Assembly (NCBI RefSeq): GCF_001423405.1
Contig: NZ_LMNS01000001.1
Location: forward strand, 563,384-627,383
Direction: 5' to 3'
Source: Methylobacterium sp. Leaf123
GTDB lineage: Bacteria; Pseudomonadota; Alphaproteobacteria; Rhizobiales; Beijerinckiaceae
DNA length: 64,000 nt
Below the pieces are notes generated by a model. The model searched no databases. It was not told the origin of the DNA and worked only from the letters and a program-made list of their open reading frames with translations. The position numbers were made by a program, and so were the translations under genes. Shown piece by piece: positions 32,492 to 42,611 of the stretch. Within the stretch, counting starts at the first letter, position 1. Every line of letters starts with the position of its first letter.

Positions 32492-32785
32492 TCAAAGCGC
32501 GCGAAGCCCGGCTTCTTCCAAAGCTAAGGCGTCGGCAGCGGCCTCATCCAGGTCATCCAACGGGCCCCGGAAGCGCAAGGCCCGCGTCGGTTCACCGGCC
32601 CGCATCACCAGAACCACCGTCTCGACATCCGGGCAGCCGGGATCGGGACAGGCGATCTCGTTGACCGACAGGGCATCCGCCTCGCTCAGGCCGAATGCCG
32701 GGTGAAGCAAAGTTTTTGCGCGCGCAGCCGCCTGCGCCAGCCCGGCCGAACGGGCGCGCCAATCCTTCAGGCTGATGAAGCCCAT
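32492..32785 (-). CDS. Small conserved protein encoded with CobW
   Basis: 97 residues. The middle carries VNEIACPDPGCPDVETVVLV, in which two cysteines separated by four residues could bind metal. The rest is Ala/Leu-rich helix. It starts 17 bases after the cobW stop, so it is probably co-transcribed and shares a metal-related role. No function is known to me. Confidence 0.75.
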   Translation of the reverse strand: MGFISLKDWRARSAGLAQAAARAKTLLHPAFGLSEADALSVNEIACPDPGCPDVETVVLVMRAGEPTRALRFRGPLDDLDEAAADALALEEAGLRAL

Positions 32786-32802
32786 CCCGCGCGCTCCTCC
32801 GC

Positions 32803-34023
32803 TCAGGCCGCCGCCCGGCGCCAGACCGGGAACGGGTCGGGCAGGTCGCGATAGGCCTCTGCATCGAAGCGCCGGACCTCGGCGGGACCGACGAGGCAGG
32901 CATCGAGCGCGGCGGTGATCGCGTCCCGGTCCATGCCGCGGCCGATGAAGACGAGTTCCTGGCGGCGGTCACCCCAGACCTCGCTCCAGACCGTGTGAAG
33001 GCGCTCGCGGAAAACCTCTTCCTCCGGCCAGCGCTGACGCGGCACCGCCGCCCACCAGAACCCCATCGCACCGATATGCGCGACGGCGCCGGCCAGCGAG
33101 AATTCGCCGACCCATTCAGGCCGGGTCGCGAGCCAGAAATGGCCCTTGGCGCGGATCAGCCCCGGCCAGGTCGTGTTGGCAAACGCCTGGAATTTCTGCG
33201 GATCGAGCGGCCGGCGCGCCCGGTAGACGAAGGAGTTGATGCCATATTCCTCGGTCTCCGGCACATGCTCGTGCGCGCCGTATAGCTCCTTGAACCAGAG
33301 CGGGTGCTCCTGGGCCTTCTCCTCGTCGAACAGCCCAGTATCGAGGATGGCGCCCGGCGGCACCCGCCCGTGCGAAGCCTCGACGATGCGCGCATCCGCG
33401 TTGAGCCCCCGCACCACCGACCGCACGAGGTCGAGCTGATCCGGCGAGACGTCGCGCGCCTTGTTGATCACGACGACGTCGGCGAACTCGATCTGCTCCA
33501 CCAGCAGATCGACCAGGGTGCGGGTGTCGTCCTCCCCCGCGGTCTCGCCGCGCTGGCGCAGGAAGTCGTTCGAGCCGTAATCCTTCAGGAGGTTCACCGC
33601 ATCGACCACGGTCACCATCGTGTCGAGCCGCGCCACGTCGCTGAGCGCTTCGCCAGCCTCGTCGCGGAAGGAGAAGGTACTCGCCACCGGCAGCGGTTCG
33701 GCGATGCCCGTGCCCTCGATCAGGAGGTAGTCGAAGCGGCCCTCGGCGGCGAGACGGCGAACTTCGGCCAGCAGGTCGTCGCGCAGGGTGCAGCAGATGC
33801 AGCCGTTGGTCATTTCGACAAGCCGCTCATCCGTGCGCGACAGGTCGGCCCCGCCGTCGCGAACGAGGTCGGCGTCGATGTTCACCTCGCTCATGTCGTT
33901 GACGATCACCGCGACGCGCCGACCCTCGCGATTGTTCAGAACGTGATTGAGCAACGTTGTCTTGCCGGCGCCGAGGAAGCCCGACAGCACGGTGACGGGG
34001 AGGCGGGGGGTGGGCTCAGGCAT
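32803..34023 (-). CDS. CobW/ZNG1-family GTP-dependent metallochaperone
   Basis: 406 residues. The Walker A motif [17 protein letters not shown] lies near residues 15-31. The metal motif CICC in [13 protein letters not shown] is near residues 74-77, and the G4 element VINKARDV follows. The C-terminal CobW domain ends in [20 protein letters not shown]3E GTPases of this type deliver zinc to target enzymes under zinc limitation. A TGTTA-N5-TAACA dyad just upstream resembles a Zur operator, which supports zinc over cobalt. CobW of cobalamin synthesis is the alternative, but no cobalamin genes are nearby. Confidence 0.88.
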   Translation of the reverse strand: MPEPTPRLPVTVLSGFLGAGKTTLLNHVLNNREGRRVAVIVNDMSEVNIDADLVRDGGADLSRTDERLVEMTNGCICCTLRDDLLAEVRRLAAEGRFDYLLIEGTGIAEPLPVASTFSFRDEAGEALSDVARLDTMVTVVDAVNLLKDYGSNDFLRQRGETAGEDDTRTLVDLLVEQIEFADVVVINKARDVSPDQLDLVRSVVRGLNADARIVEASHGRVPPGAILDTGLFDEEKAQEHPLWFKELYGAHEHVPETEEYGINSFVYRARRPLDPQKFQAFANTTWPGLIRAKGHFWLATRPEWVGEFSLAGAVAHIGAMGFWWAAVPRQRWPEEEVFRERLHTVWSEVWGDRRQELVFIGRGMDRDAITAALDACLVGPAEVRRFDAEAYRDLPDPFPVWRRAAA

Positions 34024-34051
34024 GGGTCATCCACGAAGGTGAGGTTCGTAT

Positions 34052-34066
34052 TGTTACTTTATAACA
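34052..34066. promoter_or_regulatory. Zur-like operator dyad upstream of the CobW gene
   Basis: TGTTACTTTATAACA is a dyad of TGTTA and TAACA separated by five bases, in a locally AT-rich stretch 29 bases upstream of the CobW start. Its form is close to alphaproteobacterial Zur boxes. Confidence 0.5.
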
Positions 34067-34248
34067 TTGCAAAATCGAGGTGTCGTCAAGTCGGATGAGC
34101 GGAAAAGATGGTCGACTCATAGAGCGTCTCGGGGGAAAAGGCCGGGGCGGCACCGACGCCGACGAAGGGCGGTCGTGCCGCGGGACCGATGAGGCGCTTC
34201 ATCGTTTGCAACCGCACGCATTCGGTTTGCGCGAAGGAGGGTGAACGG

Positions 34249-34875
34249 GTGCGACCCTGGCGCGAGGGACCGGGCGACCGGCGCAGCTACCATCACGGCA
34301 ACCTTAAAGAGGCGTTGATCGAGGCCGCGCGCCGCTTCATCGCCGAGCGGGGCATCGGCGGCTTCACGCTGGTCGATGCCGCCCGGTTGGTCGGGGTGAC
34401 GCCCGCGGCGCTCTACCGCCATTTCCGTGGGCGCGAAGCCCTGTTGGAGGAAGTGGCGGGCCGCGGCTTCGCCGACCTCGCCGACCGGCTCTCGCGGGCG
34501 CTGACCGGCCGCGGAACGCCGCTGGAGCGCTTCACCCGCATGGGCGAAGCCTATCTCGCCTTCGCCGAAGAGGAGCCGGGCTACTACGCGGCGATCTTCG
34601 AAGTGCGCGGTCAGGCCGCCCCGGCGCCCGCGCCCGAGCGGCCGAACCCGTTCGATCTTCTCGTCGAAGCCCTGCGCACGACTTTTCCCGACGGTTTCGA
34701 CGGAGTCGATCCGCGCTTCCTCGCGCTCGAGGTCTGGGCGCTCTCGCACGGCATCGCCACGCTGTCGGCCGCAGGCCAACTGCCGAAGCCCGGGCCGGAC
34801 AAGTACGAATTGCTGCGTGCGGGCGTTCTCGCGCTGGTCCACGGAGCCGGTGGGCGGACGAAGGACAAGGCTTAG
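34249..34875 (+). CDS. TetR/AcrR-family transcriptional regulator
   Basis: 208 residues from a GTG start at 34249, chosen because AAGGAGG lies eight bases upstream; the frame is open from 34189 without a ribosome-binding site. The helix-turn-helix is IGGFTLVDAARLVGVTPAAL followed by YRHFRGREALLEEV. The N-terminal SYHHGNLKEALIEAAR is typical of one TetR subgroup with a TetR_C-like C-terminal domain. The ligand is unknown. An imperfect inverted repeat at 34208-34230 (GCAACCG/CGGTTTGC), directly before the ribosome-binding site, suggests autoregulation. Confidence 0.9.
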   Translation: MRPWREGPGDRRSYHHGNLKEALIEAARRFIAERGIGGFTLVDAARLVGVTPAALYRHFRGREALLEEVAGRGFADLADRLSRALTGRGTPLERFTRMGEAYLAFAEEEPGYYAAIFEVRGQAAPAPAPERPNPFDLLVEALRTTFPDGFDGVDPRFLALEVWALSHGIATLSAAGQLPKPGPDKYELLRAGVLALVHGAGGRTKDKA

Positions 34876-35065
34876 CGCGGGGCCATCGCTCGACGCCCAG
34901 GTTGGCGGCTTCGCAGCGCGAAGAACGGTACGCTGCGAAACCCTGACCCGACCGACACCGGCCCGGGCGACGGAGCCCGGCAAAAGCCGGAACCAACGCT
35001 TCCCAATGATGGCCGTGCTGTTTGCAGGCCACGCCCTTGAAACGGTCGAGGCGGGTCCGCATGTA

Positions 35066-35080
35066 AATGTTGTTCACATT
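35066..35080. promoter_or_regulatory. Dyad upstream of the DUF2852 gene
   Basis: AATGT-TGTTC-ACATT is a perfect five-base dyad with a five-base centre, 22 bases upstream of the GTG start. It may be an operator; no regulator is identified. Confidence 0.3.
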
Positions 35081-35101
35081 CACACCCCGGAGTCCTCAGC
35101 C

Positions 35102-35581
35102 GTGAACACGTCCTCCACCTCTCCCTGGTCCTGCGGCGCTTCTCACCGCAGCGGCCCCTTTCCCAAGCGTTCCCTCGAAATCGGCGCGATCGTCGTCGCG
35201 TTCATCTATTGGTGGCCGGTTGCCGTCGCCTACGTGGCCTGGAAGATCGCGGGCTATCCTGCCTTCAGCCAGATGAAGGAGTTCGCCAACAGCGGCGGCT
35301 TCAGCTTCGCGGGCGGCGATGGCCGGTCGCGCTTCGCCCGCGCTTTCGAGGCGGCCAAGGGGTATTCCGGCACCAGCGCCACTTCCGGCAACTGGGCGTT
35401 CGAGGAGTATCGTCGGGCCGAACTGGAGCGCCTCGAAGAACGCCGCCGTGCGCTGCAGGAAGAGAGCCGCGCCTTCACCGACTTCGTCGAGGAACTGAAG
35501 CGGGCCAAAGACCGCGAGCAGTTCGATGCCTTCATGGCCAAGCGCCGCTCCGAGGGCGGTGGCCCGACCATCACCGCTTGA
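35102..35581 (+). CDS. DUF2852 family membrane protein
   Basis: 159 residues from GTG at 35102, preceded by CGGAG. One membrane segment, IGAIVVAFIYWWPVAVAYVA (about 25-45), is followed by a C-terminal coiled-coil region rich in Glu and Arg: YRRAELERLEERRRALQEE. This layout matches DUF2852, a family found almost only in alphaproteobacteria, with no assigned function. It has its own strong terminator. Confidence 0.8.
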   Translation: MNTSSTSPWSCGASHRSGPFPKRSLEIGAIVVAFIYWWPVAVAYVAWKIAGYPAFSQMKEFANSGGFSFAGGDGRSRFARAFEAAKGYSGTSATSGNWAFEEYRRAELERLEERRRALQEESRAFTDFVEELKRAKDREQFDAFMAKRRSEGGGPTITA

Positions 35582-35629
35582 TCCGCGATAGACGGACTCC
35601 TGGCCCAGGCCGATCCGTTTGACCAAAAA

Positions 35630-35663
35630 AAGGGCTCCCCGCCGGCACCGGCGGGGGGCCCTT
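35630..35663. terminator. Strong bidirectional terminator after the DUF2852 gene
   Basis: A 16-bp stem (one T-G pair on the plus strand) with a CA loop. Seven A residues precede it, giving a perfect U-tract in minus-strand RNA, and CGTTTGT follows on the plus strand. The next 185 bases to treZ hold no gene; a GGAAC-N16-CCTT sequence at 35754-35778 is a weak EcfG-like candidate. Confidence 0.8.
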
Positions 35664-35848
35664 CGTTTGTCCGGATCAATCGATGTGCAGTGCAGCGATT
35701 CCGTCACACCGGGCGGTTGTCGCAGCCTGTTGACGCCATAACTGCCGGGTCTGGGAACAAGCCGGCGCTGGGCGCCTTGTGAGACACAGAAGCGGCCGCC
35801 CACCCTGAGCGACGATCAATTCTTATTCCAGCGGAGATCGGTGGCCTG

Positions 35849-37654
35849 ATGCGGCGTGCCCATACGATGCGGTTCGGCAGCGAGTTTGCCGAGGACGGTG
35901 TGCGGTTCGCCCTCTGGGCACCGACCGCCAAGGATGTGACCCTCGTCGTGGACGGGACGGACCATCCGATCCCCGATGTCGGCGAAGGCTGGCGCCGTAC
36001 CACGCTACCGGGGGTGAAGGCCGGCGCGCGCTACGGCTTCCGCATCGACGGCGACCTCGTGGTGCCGGACCCGGCCTCGCGTTTCCAGCCCGACGATGTT
36101 TCCGCGCCCTCCGAGGTGATCGACCCCGGCGCCTATGCGTGGTCCGATGCTGAGTGGACGGGACGGCCTTGGGAAGAGGCGATCGTCTACGAGGTGCATG
36201 TCGGCACCGCGACGCCCGAGGGGACCTATGCCGGCCTGGAAAAACGCCTCGACGATTTGGTCGATCTCGGCGTCACGGCGATCGAGCTGCTACCGCTCGC
36301 CGACTTCAGGGGAACGCGCAACTGGGGCTATGACGGCGTGCTGCCCTACGCCCCGGATGCGGTCTATGGCCGCCCGGACGAACTCAAGCGCCTGATAGAC
36401 ACCGCCCACGCCAAGGGCCTGATGGTGCTGATCGATTGCGTCTACAACCACTTCGGCCCGGCCGGAAATTACCTACACGCCTACGCCAAGACCTTCTTCA
36501 CCGAGCGTCACCAGACGCCGTGGGGTGCCGGCATCAACTTCGACGGCAAAGAGTCGGGCCCGGTCGTGCGCGACTACTTCATCGAGAACGCGCTCTACTG
36601 GCTCAAGGAATACCATTTCGACGGCATCCGCTTCGACGCGGTGCATGCGATCCTCGATGATTCCGAGAAGCATTTTCTGGCCGAACTCGGGGAGACGATT
36701 CGCAAAACTTTCCCGGAGCGGCACGTCCACCTGATCCTGGAGAACGAGGCCAATCAAGCCCGCTGGCTGGAGCGCGACGACAACGCGTCGCCCGTGCTGC
36801 ACAGCGCGCAATGGGCGGATGACCTGCACCATTGCTGGCACGTGCTTCTGACTGGCGAGGATGCCGGCTATTACGAGAGCTTCGCCGACAAGCCGGTGGA
36901 GCATCTGGCCCGCTGCCTTGCCGAGGGCTTCGCCTACCAGGGCGAGCCCTTCCCGACCCTCGACAACCATCCGCGCGGCGAGCCTTCGGCGCACTTGCCG
37001 CCCTCGGCCTTCGTCACCTTCCTCCAGAACCACGATCAGGTCGGCAACCGGGCGCTCGGCGAGCGCCTGAGCCATCTCGCCGACCCCAAGAAGCTGGCGC
37101 TCGCCCGTGCCGGGCTGCTGCTCGCGCCGCAGATTCCGATGCTCTGGATGGGCGAGGAATGGTCGGCCTCGGCGCCCTTCCTGTTCTTCGTGGATTTCGC
37201 GCCGGACGAAGAGCTGAACAAGGCGGTGCGCGAAGGCCGCCGCCGGGAGTTCAAGAGCTTTGCCGCCTTCGCCGACGACACCTCGGTGATCCCCGATCCG
37301 ACGGAGGTTCAAACCTTCGAGGATTCGAAGATCGATTGGGACGAGGCCGAGACCGAGCCGCATCGGGCCATCTGGGCCGACACCCGCAACATCCTTCAGA
37401 TCCGTCGGCAGAGCGTCGTGCCACTGACCAAGAGCCGCTACCTCGGGGCCGAGGCCAAGATCCCGGCGCCGGGTGTCGTGGATTGTACCTGGCGCTACGC
37501 GGACGGCTGGCTGCGCTTCATCGCCAATGTCGGTGACGCGGAATTCTTGGCGGATGCCGAAGGCGGCCAGGTGATCTGGTCGAGCGGGGCCGTGCGACAG
37601 GCGATGCAATTGCCGTCCTGGACGGGTGTCTTCCTGATCGGCGGCACCAAGTGA
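35849..37654 (+). CDS. treZ: Malto-oligosyltrehalose trehalohydrolase
   Basis: 601 residues. TreZ releases trehalose from the malto-oligosyltrehalose made by TreY. An N-terminal beta domain (FGSEFAEDGVRFALWAPTAK) is followed by the GH13 barrel: nucleophile Asp in GIRFDAVHAI near residue 263, acid Glu in LILENEANQ and the third carboxylate in FLQNHDQVGNRALGER. The length is usual. An in-frame ATG at 35867 is an alternative start. Its stop overlaps the GTG start of the malQ-treY gene by four bases. It opens the five-gene alpha-glucan/trehalose operon. Confidence 0.95.
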   Translation: MRRAHTMRFGSEFAEDGVRFALWAPTAKDVTLVVDGTDHPIPDVGEGWRRTTLPGVKAGARYGFRIDGDLVVPDPASRFQPDDVSAPSEVIDPGAYAWSDAEWTGRPWEEAIVYEVHVGTATPEGTYAGLEKRLDDLVDLGVTAIELLPLADFRGTRNWGYDGVLPYAPDAVYGRPDELKRLIDTAHAKGLMVLIDCVYNHFGPAGNYLHAYAKTFFTERHQTPWGAGINFDGKESGPVVRDYFIENALYWLKEYHFDGIRFDAVHAILDDSEKHFLAELGETIRKTFPERHVHLILENEANQARWLERDDNASPVLHSAQWADDLHHCWHVLLTGEDAGYYESFADKPVEHLARCLAEGFAYQGEPFPTLDNHPRGEPSAHLPPSAFVTFLQNHDQVGNRALGERLSHLADPKKLALARAGLLLAPQIPMLWMGEEWSASAPFLFFVDFAPDEELNKAVREGRRREFKSFAAFADDTSVIPDPTEVQTFEDSKIDWDEAETEPHRAIWADTRNILQIRRQSVVPLTKSRYLGAEAKIPAPGVVDCTWRYADGWLRFIANVGDAEFLADAEGGQVIWSSGAVRQAMQLPSWTGVFLIGGTK

Positions 37655-40600
37655 ATCTCTCTGACGTGAGTGCCTCGAACGTGAGTGATCTCGAACGCCT
37701 CGCCGACCTCGTCGGCATCGCCGACGGCTTCACCGATGCTTTCGGGAAGCGGGTCGATACGCCGCTTGATGTGCGCCGCGGCATGCTCGAAGCCCTCGGA
37801 TTCGCGGCCTCGGACGACGAAGCGATCGGCCACAGCCTCGCCGCGGTCGAGGCCGTGCGCGCCAACGTGGTCCCGCCGCTGCTGGCGGCGGAAGCCCGTC
37901 GCGGCGTGCGCGTGCCGGTGCGGATGGGCGTGACCACCGGCGCCGTCGCGTGGCGGCTCGTGGACGAGCACGAGCGCTCCCGCGAGGGCCGTGCTACGCT
38001 GACGGCATCGGAAGACGGCGCCGGGTTCGACCTGCCGCCGCTGACGCCGGGCTATCATCGGCTCACCGTGACGATCGGTGATCGCCGGGCCCAGGCCTGG
38101 ATCGTTTCCGCGCCGCAGCGGTGCTGGCGTCCGCGCGCCTATGCCGAGGATGGTGCCCGCGATTGGGGCCTCGCCGCCCAGCTCTACGGACTGCGCTCGC
38201 CGAGCAATCTCGGTATCGGCACCTATGCGGATGCCGGCCGTGCCGCGCGCGATGCGGCTTTGCGCGGTGCCTCGTTCCTCGGGCTCAGCCCGGCCCACGC
38301 CCTGTTCCCTACGGACCGGGCGAAGATTTCCCCCTATTCGCCGTCCTCGCGGCTCTTCCTCGAAACCCTCTACATCGAGCCGGGCGCGTTGCCGGGCTTC
38401 GCCGGGAGCCGCGCCGCCGAGATCTTGGAAAGCCACCGCACCCGCATCGAGACGCTGCGCGATACCTCGCTCGTCGATCATGCCGGCGTGTGGGAGGTGC
38501 TCTCGCCCATCCTCGAAGCCTATTGGGAGGATTCCGATGCGCGAGCCGGCAAGGATGCGGGTTTCGCGGCGTTCCGTGAGGAGGGTGGCGAGAATCTTAC
38601 GTCGCACGCCACCTTCGACGCGCTCTCCGAACATTTCCGGCCCAAGGGCGCGCACTGGCTCGGTGAATGGCCGGAGGAGTATCGCCGTGCCGGCACCGAC
38701 GCCGTGCGGGCCTTCGCCGAGGCGCATGCGGAGCGCATCAGCTACCACATCTTCCTGCAATACCTCGCCGATACCCAGCTCAAGGCCTCCGCCGAGATGG
38801 CGCTGGCGGGGGGCATGCGGCTCGGTCTCTACCGCGATCTGGCGGTCGGCGCCGATCGCGGCGGCTCGGAGATCTGGTCGCATCCGGAGCGCTTCGCCAA
38901 CGGCGTCTCCATCGGTGCGCCGCCGGATCTGCTCGCGCCCAAGGGTCAGGATTGGGGCCTGCCGGCCTTCGATCCGCTGGAGATGGAGCGCGACGGCCTG
39001 AAAGCGTTCCGGGCGCTGGTGAAGGCGAATATGCGCCATGCCGGCGCGATCCGCATCGACCATGCCTTCCAGCTCGCGCGTCTGTTCCTCATCCCGCTCG
39101 GGCATTCGGCCCGTGAGGGCGCCTATGTCGCGATGCCGTTCGAGCCGATGCTGGCGGTGCTGCGGCTGGAAAGTCACCGCGCCAAGTGCCTCGTCATCGC
39201 CGAGGATCTCGGCACCGCGCCGGAGGGCTTCTCCGATGCGCTGATGCAATCCGGCATCCTGAGCTATCGCATCCTCGCCTTCGAGCGGGAGCAAGGCGGC
39301 GCCTTCAAGGCGCCCGAGGCCTACCCGAAGGATGCGCTGACCGCGATCACCACCCACGACCTGCCGACCTTCGTCGGCTGGTGGCGCGGCGTCGATACCG
39401 ATACCCGGCAATCGCTCGGCCTCTACGATGCGGAACGCGCCGAGTCTGAGCGCACCGAGCGCGTGGCCGAGCGCTGGCGCCTGTCGGAGGCGCTGGCGGC
39501 CCAGCAGCTTCTGCCGAGCTCCGAGCCGCCGGAACACGCACCGCTCGAAGCGGCGGCGCGCTATCTCGCCCGCGCGCCGTCGATCCTCACCGCCGTGCAG
39601 TACGAAGACGTCGTCGGCGAGCTGTCGCAGGCCAACGTCCCCGGCTCGACCGAGGGCTATCCGAACTGGCGGCGCAAGCTCGACCGGAACCTCGAAGCCA
39701 TCGCCGCTCCGGGTGGACCGCTCGCCAAGCTCGCCGCCGCCCTGTCGGCGGAGGAGCGGGGGCCGCGTTCGGGTGCCGCGCGCCTTGCTTCGGCTCCGCC
39801 GCGGGCGACCTATCGCCTGCAATTCCACGAAGGCTTCACCTTCGCGGATGCGGAAAAGACCGTTCCGTATCTGCAGAAGCTCGGCATCAGCCACGTTTAC
39901 GCTTCGCCGCTGCAGCGGGCACGGCCGGGCTCGACCCACGGCTACGATATCGTCGATCACTCCCAGATCAATCCGGAGATCGGCGGCGAGGAGGGCTTCC
40001 GCAGCTTCACCGACGCGCTCCACGCCCATGGTCTGAAGCTGCTCCTCGACATCGTGCCCAACCACATGGGTGTCGGCGGCGCCGACAATCCGTGGTGGCT
40101 CTCGGTGCTCGAATGGGGCGGTCTCTCTCCCGCGGCCAACGCCTTCGACATCGATTGGGAGCGGCTCGGCGCCAACGGCAAGCTCGTCATCCCCTTCCTC
40201 GGCGAGCGGTACGGCGAGGCTCTGGAGAAGGGCACGCTGGAGTTGAAATTCGACGAGGCGGCCGGCGCTTTCAGCGTCTGGCACTACGAGCATCAATTTC
40301 CGATCTGCCCGCTGCAATACCCGACAATCCTCAACCGGGCGCTCGCGGCGCTCGGCGAGATCGGCGACGACATGTCGGCGGAGGTGCTCGCGATCACCGA
40401 GCGCCTGCGGGCCATGGGTGAGGAGACCAATCTCGAGCGCCGCCGCGCCATGCCGGAGGCCGCCGAGGAGCTGAAGCGCCAGCTTGCAGGCACCGTGCGG
40501 GCGTCGCCGCAGATCGCAGCGTCGATCTACCGGGCACTGCATCTTCTCAACGGCAACCGGGACTATCCCGACAGCTTCGGGCCGCTGCACCGGCTGCTCG

Positions 40601-42591
40601 AACAGCAATCGTACCGGCTCGCCCATTGGCGGATCGCATCGAGCGACATCAACTACCGCCGCTTCTTCGATGTGAACTCGCTGGCCGGCCTTCGCGTCGA
40701 GCTGTCGGACGTGTTCGTCCGCTCGCACGACCTGCTGTTCCGCCTCATCGGCGAGGGCCGGATCGACGGGTTGCGGATCGACCACATCGACGGTCTGGCC
40801 GATCCGCTGGGCTATGCCCGTGCGCTCCAGGCCGCGGTCGGTCCCGGTTTCTACATCGTCGTCGAGAAAATCCTGGAGCCCGGCGAGAAGCTGCGCGATT
40901 GGCCCGTCGCCGGCACCACCGGCTACGATGTCCTGAATCAGCTCGACGGCATCCTGGTCGATCGGGCGCTGAAGCCGCGCATCGAGAAGTTCTATCGCTG
41001 GGCCACCGATCGGGACGAGCCCTACGGCTTCCAGTTCCGCGCGGCCAAGGCGGAGATTCTGGAGATCAGCTTCGCCTCGGAACTCGAGGTGATGACCGGC
41101 GACCTCAAGCAGATCGCCGATTCCGACCGGCGCACCCGCGACTTCTCCACCAACGCGATCCGTCGGGCGCTGATCGAGATCGTCTCGCGCTTCCCCGTCT
41201 ATCGCTCCTACCTGCCCGGCGATCTCGACGAGACCGAGATCGAGGCCGAGGATGTGCGGTTGATCGAGGGGGCCGTGCGCAAGGCCAAGCGCTGGAGCGC
41301 CCTGCCGGATCGTTCGGTGCACGATTTCGCCGCCGATGCCCTGCTCGGCCGGATCGATCTCGGCATGGCCGGACATCCGGACCAGCAGGTGGTCTTGCGC
41401 TTCCGCCGCCGCTTCCAGCAGCTCACCGGCCCTGTGATGGCCAAAAGCCTGGAAGACACGTTGTTCTATCGCTTCGTCGAATTGCTCGGCCTCAACGAGG
41501 TCGGCGGCGATCCCGGCGAGTACGGCCTCGATGCGGAGCATTTCCACGCGCTTCAGGCCGCGCGGGCCCGCGACTGGCCGAACGCGATGATCACCACGGC
41601 CACCCACGACACCAAGCGCGGTGAGGATGCCCGCACGCGCCAGCTTGCTCTCTCCGAGCTGCCAGAGGAATGGGCCCGGGCCTGGGACACCTGGCGCCGT
41701 GCGTCCGAGCCGCTCATCAAGCAGGTCGAAGGCGAGCCGGCCCCCGACGCAAATGACCAGTGGATGTTCCTGCAAGCGATTCTCGGCGCCTGGCCGCTCG
41801 AACTGCTGGACGTAGACGACGCGGACGCGATCGAGGACTTCCGCAAGCGCCTCGACGCCTATGCCGAGAAGGCCCTGCGCGAGGGCAAGCGCCGGTCGAG
41901 CTGGGTCAATGTCGATGAGGGTTACGAGAGCGCCGTCCACGCGCTCTTCGCCGCCCTGGTCGTGCCGGGCTCGGATTGCCTGAATCGGCTCCGGCCGCTC
42001 GTGCGTCGTCTCGCCTTCCTCAGCATGATCGCGGGCCTCGGGCGCACGGTGCTGAAATGCACCCTTCCCGGCATTCCGGACACGTATCAGGGCACCGAGT
42101 TCTGGGACTTCTCCTTCGTCGATCCCGACAACCGTCGGCCAGTCGATTACGAGGAGCGGGCGCGGGCGCTGGAGGCCGGCGGCACCCCGGAGGCGTTGAT
42201 CGGCTCCTGGCCGGATGGCCGCGTGAAGCAGGCGACCCTGGCGCGGCTGCTTGCCGACCGGGCCGCTCGCCCGGCTTTCTACGCCGATGCGGATTACCGT
42301 CCGCTCGCAGCGGAAGGCGCGCGTGCGGATCACGTGATCGCGTTTACCCGCTCGGCCGTCACCTCGGGTGAGGATGATCTGCTGGTCGCCGTGCCGAGGC
42401 TCGTCGCACGAATGACGCCTGAATCGGGTTGGTCCAGCGAAGCCTTCGCCGGAACGGTCCTGCCCGTGCCGGCCGGCAGCCGGTGGGTGGACGTGATCGG
42501 CGGCGGCGAGATCGCGGCCGAGGGCGAGGGGCTCGACCTCGGTCGGCACTTCGCGAAACTGCCCTATCTGGTGTTGCGGCGGGCCGCCTGA
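37651..42591 (+). CDS. treY: Fused 4-alpha-glucanotransferase / malto-oligosyltrehalose synthase
   Basis: 1646 residues, about twice a normal TreY. Residues 1-700 are a MalQ (GH77) enzyme: WGLAAQLYGLRSPSNLGIG, SPYSPSSRLFLE, IRIDHAFQLARLFLIP (nucleophile Asp) and CLVIAEDLGTAPEGF (acid Glu). Residues 717-1646 are TreY: ATYRLQFHEGFTFADAEKTV, GYDIVDHSQINPEIGG, DIVPNHMGVG, DGLRIDHIDGLADP and TATHDTKRGEDAR. MalQ would disproportionate short maltodextrins into chains long enough for TreY, which turns the reducing end into trehalose. Both catalytic sets look intact. The GTG start overlaps the treZ stop, so the two steps are translated together. Confidence 0.95.
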   Translation: MNLSDVSASNVSDLERLADLVGIADGFTDAFGKRVDTPLDVRRGMLEALGFAASDDEAIGHSLAAVEAVRANVVPPLLAAEARRGVRVPVRMGVTTGAVAWRLVDEHERSREGRATLTASEDGAGFDLPPLTPGYHRLTVTIGDRRAQAWIVSAPQRCWRPRAYAEDGARDWGLAAQLYGLRSPSNLGIGTYADAGRAARDAALRGASFLGLSPAHALFPTDRAKISPYSPSSRLFLETLYIEPGALPGFAGSRAAEILESHRTRIETLRDTSLVDHAGVWEVLSPILEAYWEDSDARAGKDAGFAAFREEGGENLTSHATFDALSEHFRPKGAHWLGEWPEEYRRAGTDAVRAFAEAHAERISYHIFLQYLADTQLKASAEMALAGGMRLGLYRDLAVGADRGGSEIWSHPERFANGVSIGAPPDLLAPKGQDWGLPAFDPLEMERDGLKAFRALVKANMRHAGAIRIDHAFQLARLFLIPLGHSAREGAYVAMPFEPMLAVLRLESHRAKCLVIAEDLGTAPEGFSDALMQSGILSYRILAFEREQGGAFKAPEAYPKDALTAITTHDLPTFVGWWRGVDTDTRQSLGLYDAERAESERTERVAERWRLSEALAAQQLLPSSEPPEHAPLEAAARYLARAPSILTAVQYEDVVGELSQANVPGSTEGYPNWRRKLDRNLEAIAAPGGPLAKLAAALSAEERGPRSGAARLASAPPRATYRLQFHEGFTFADAEKTVPYLQKLGISHVYASPLQRARPGSTHGYDIVDHSQINPEIGGEEGFRSFTDALHAHGLKLLLDIVPNHMGVGGADNPWWLSVLEWGGLSPAANAFDIDWERLGANGKLVIPFLGERYGEALEKGTLELKFDEAAGAFSVWHYEHQFPICPLQYPTILNRALAALGEIGDDMSAEVLAITERLRAMGEETNLERRRAMPEAAEELKRQLAGTVRASPQIAASIYRALHLLNGNRDYPDSFGPLHRLLEQQSYRLAHWRIASSDINYRRFFDVNSLAGLRVELSDVFVRSHDLLFRLIGEGRIDGLRIDHIDGLADPLGYARALQAAVGPGFYIVVEKILEPGEKLRDWPVAGTTGYDVLNQLDGILVDRALKPRIEKFYRWATDRDEPYGFQFRAAKAEILEISFASELEVMTGDLKQIADSDRRTRDFSTNAIRRALIEIVSRFPVYRSYLPGDLDETEIEAEDVRLIEGAVRKAKRWSALPDRSVHDFAADALLGRIDLGMAGHPDQQVVLRFRRRFQQLTGPVMAKSLEDTLFYRFVELLGLNEVGGDPGEYGLDAEHFHALQAARARDWPNAMITTATHDTKRGEDARTRQLALSELPEEWARAWDTWRRASEPLIKQVEGEPAPDANDQWMFLQAILGAWPLELLDVDDADAIEDFRKRLDAYAEKALREGKRRSSWVNVDEGYESAVHALFAALVVPGSDCLNRLRPLVRRLAFLSMIAGLGRTVLKCTLPGIPDTYQGTEFWDFSFVDPDNRRPVDYEERARALEAGGTPEALIGSWPDGRVKQATLARLLADRAARPAFYADADYRPLAAEGARADHVIAFTRSAVTSGEDDLLVAVPRLVARMTPESGWSSEAFAGTVLPVPAGSRWVDVIGGGEIAAEGEGLDLGRHFAKLPYLVLRRAA

Positions 42592-42611
42592 GGCGACCGC
42601 ACGAAACATCG

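Noticed and set aside
35754..35778. EcfG-like promoter upstream of treZ (GGAAC-N16-CCTT)
   Set aside because: The -10 element departs from CGTT at a key position; too weak to list as a feature without expression data.
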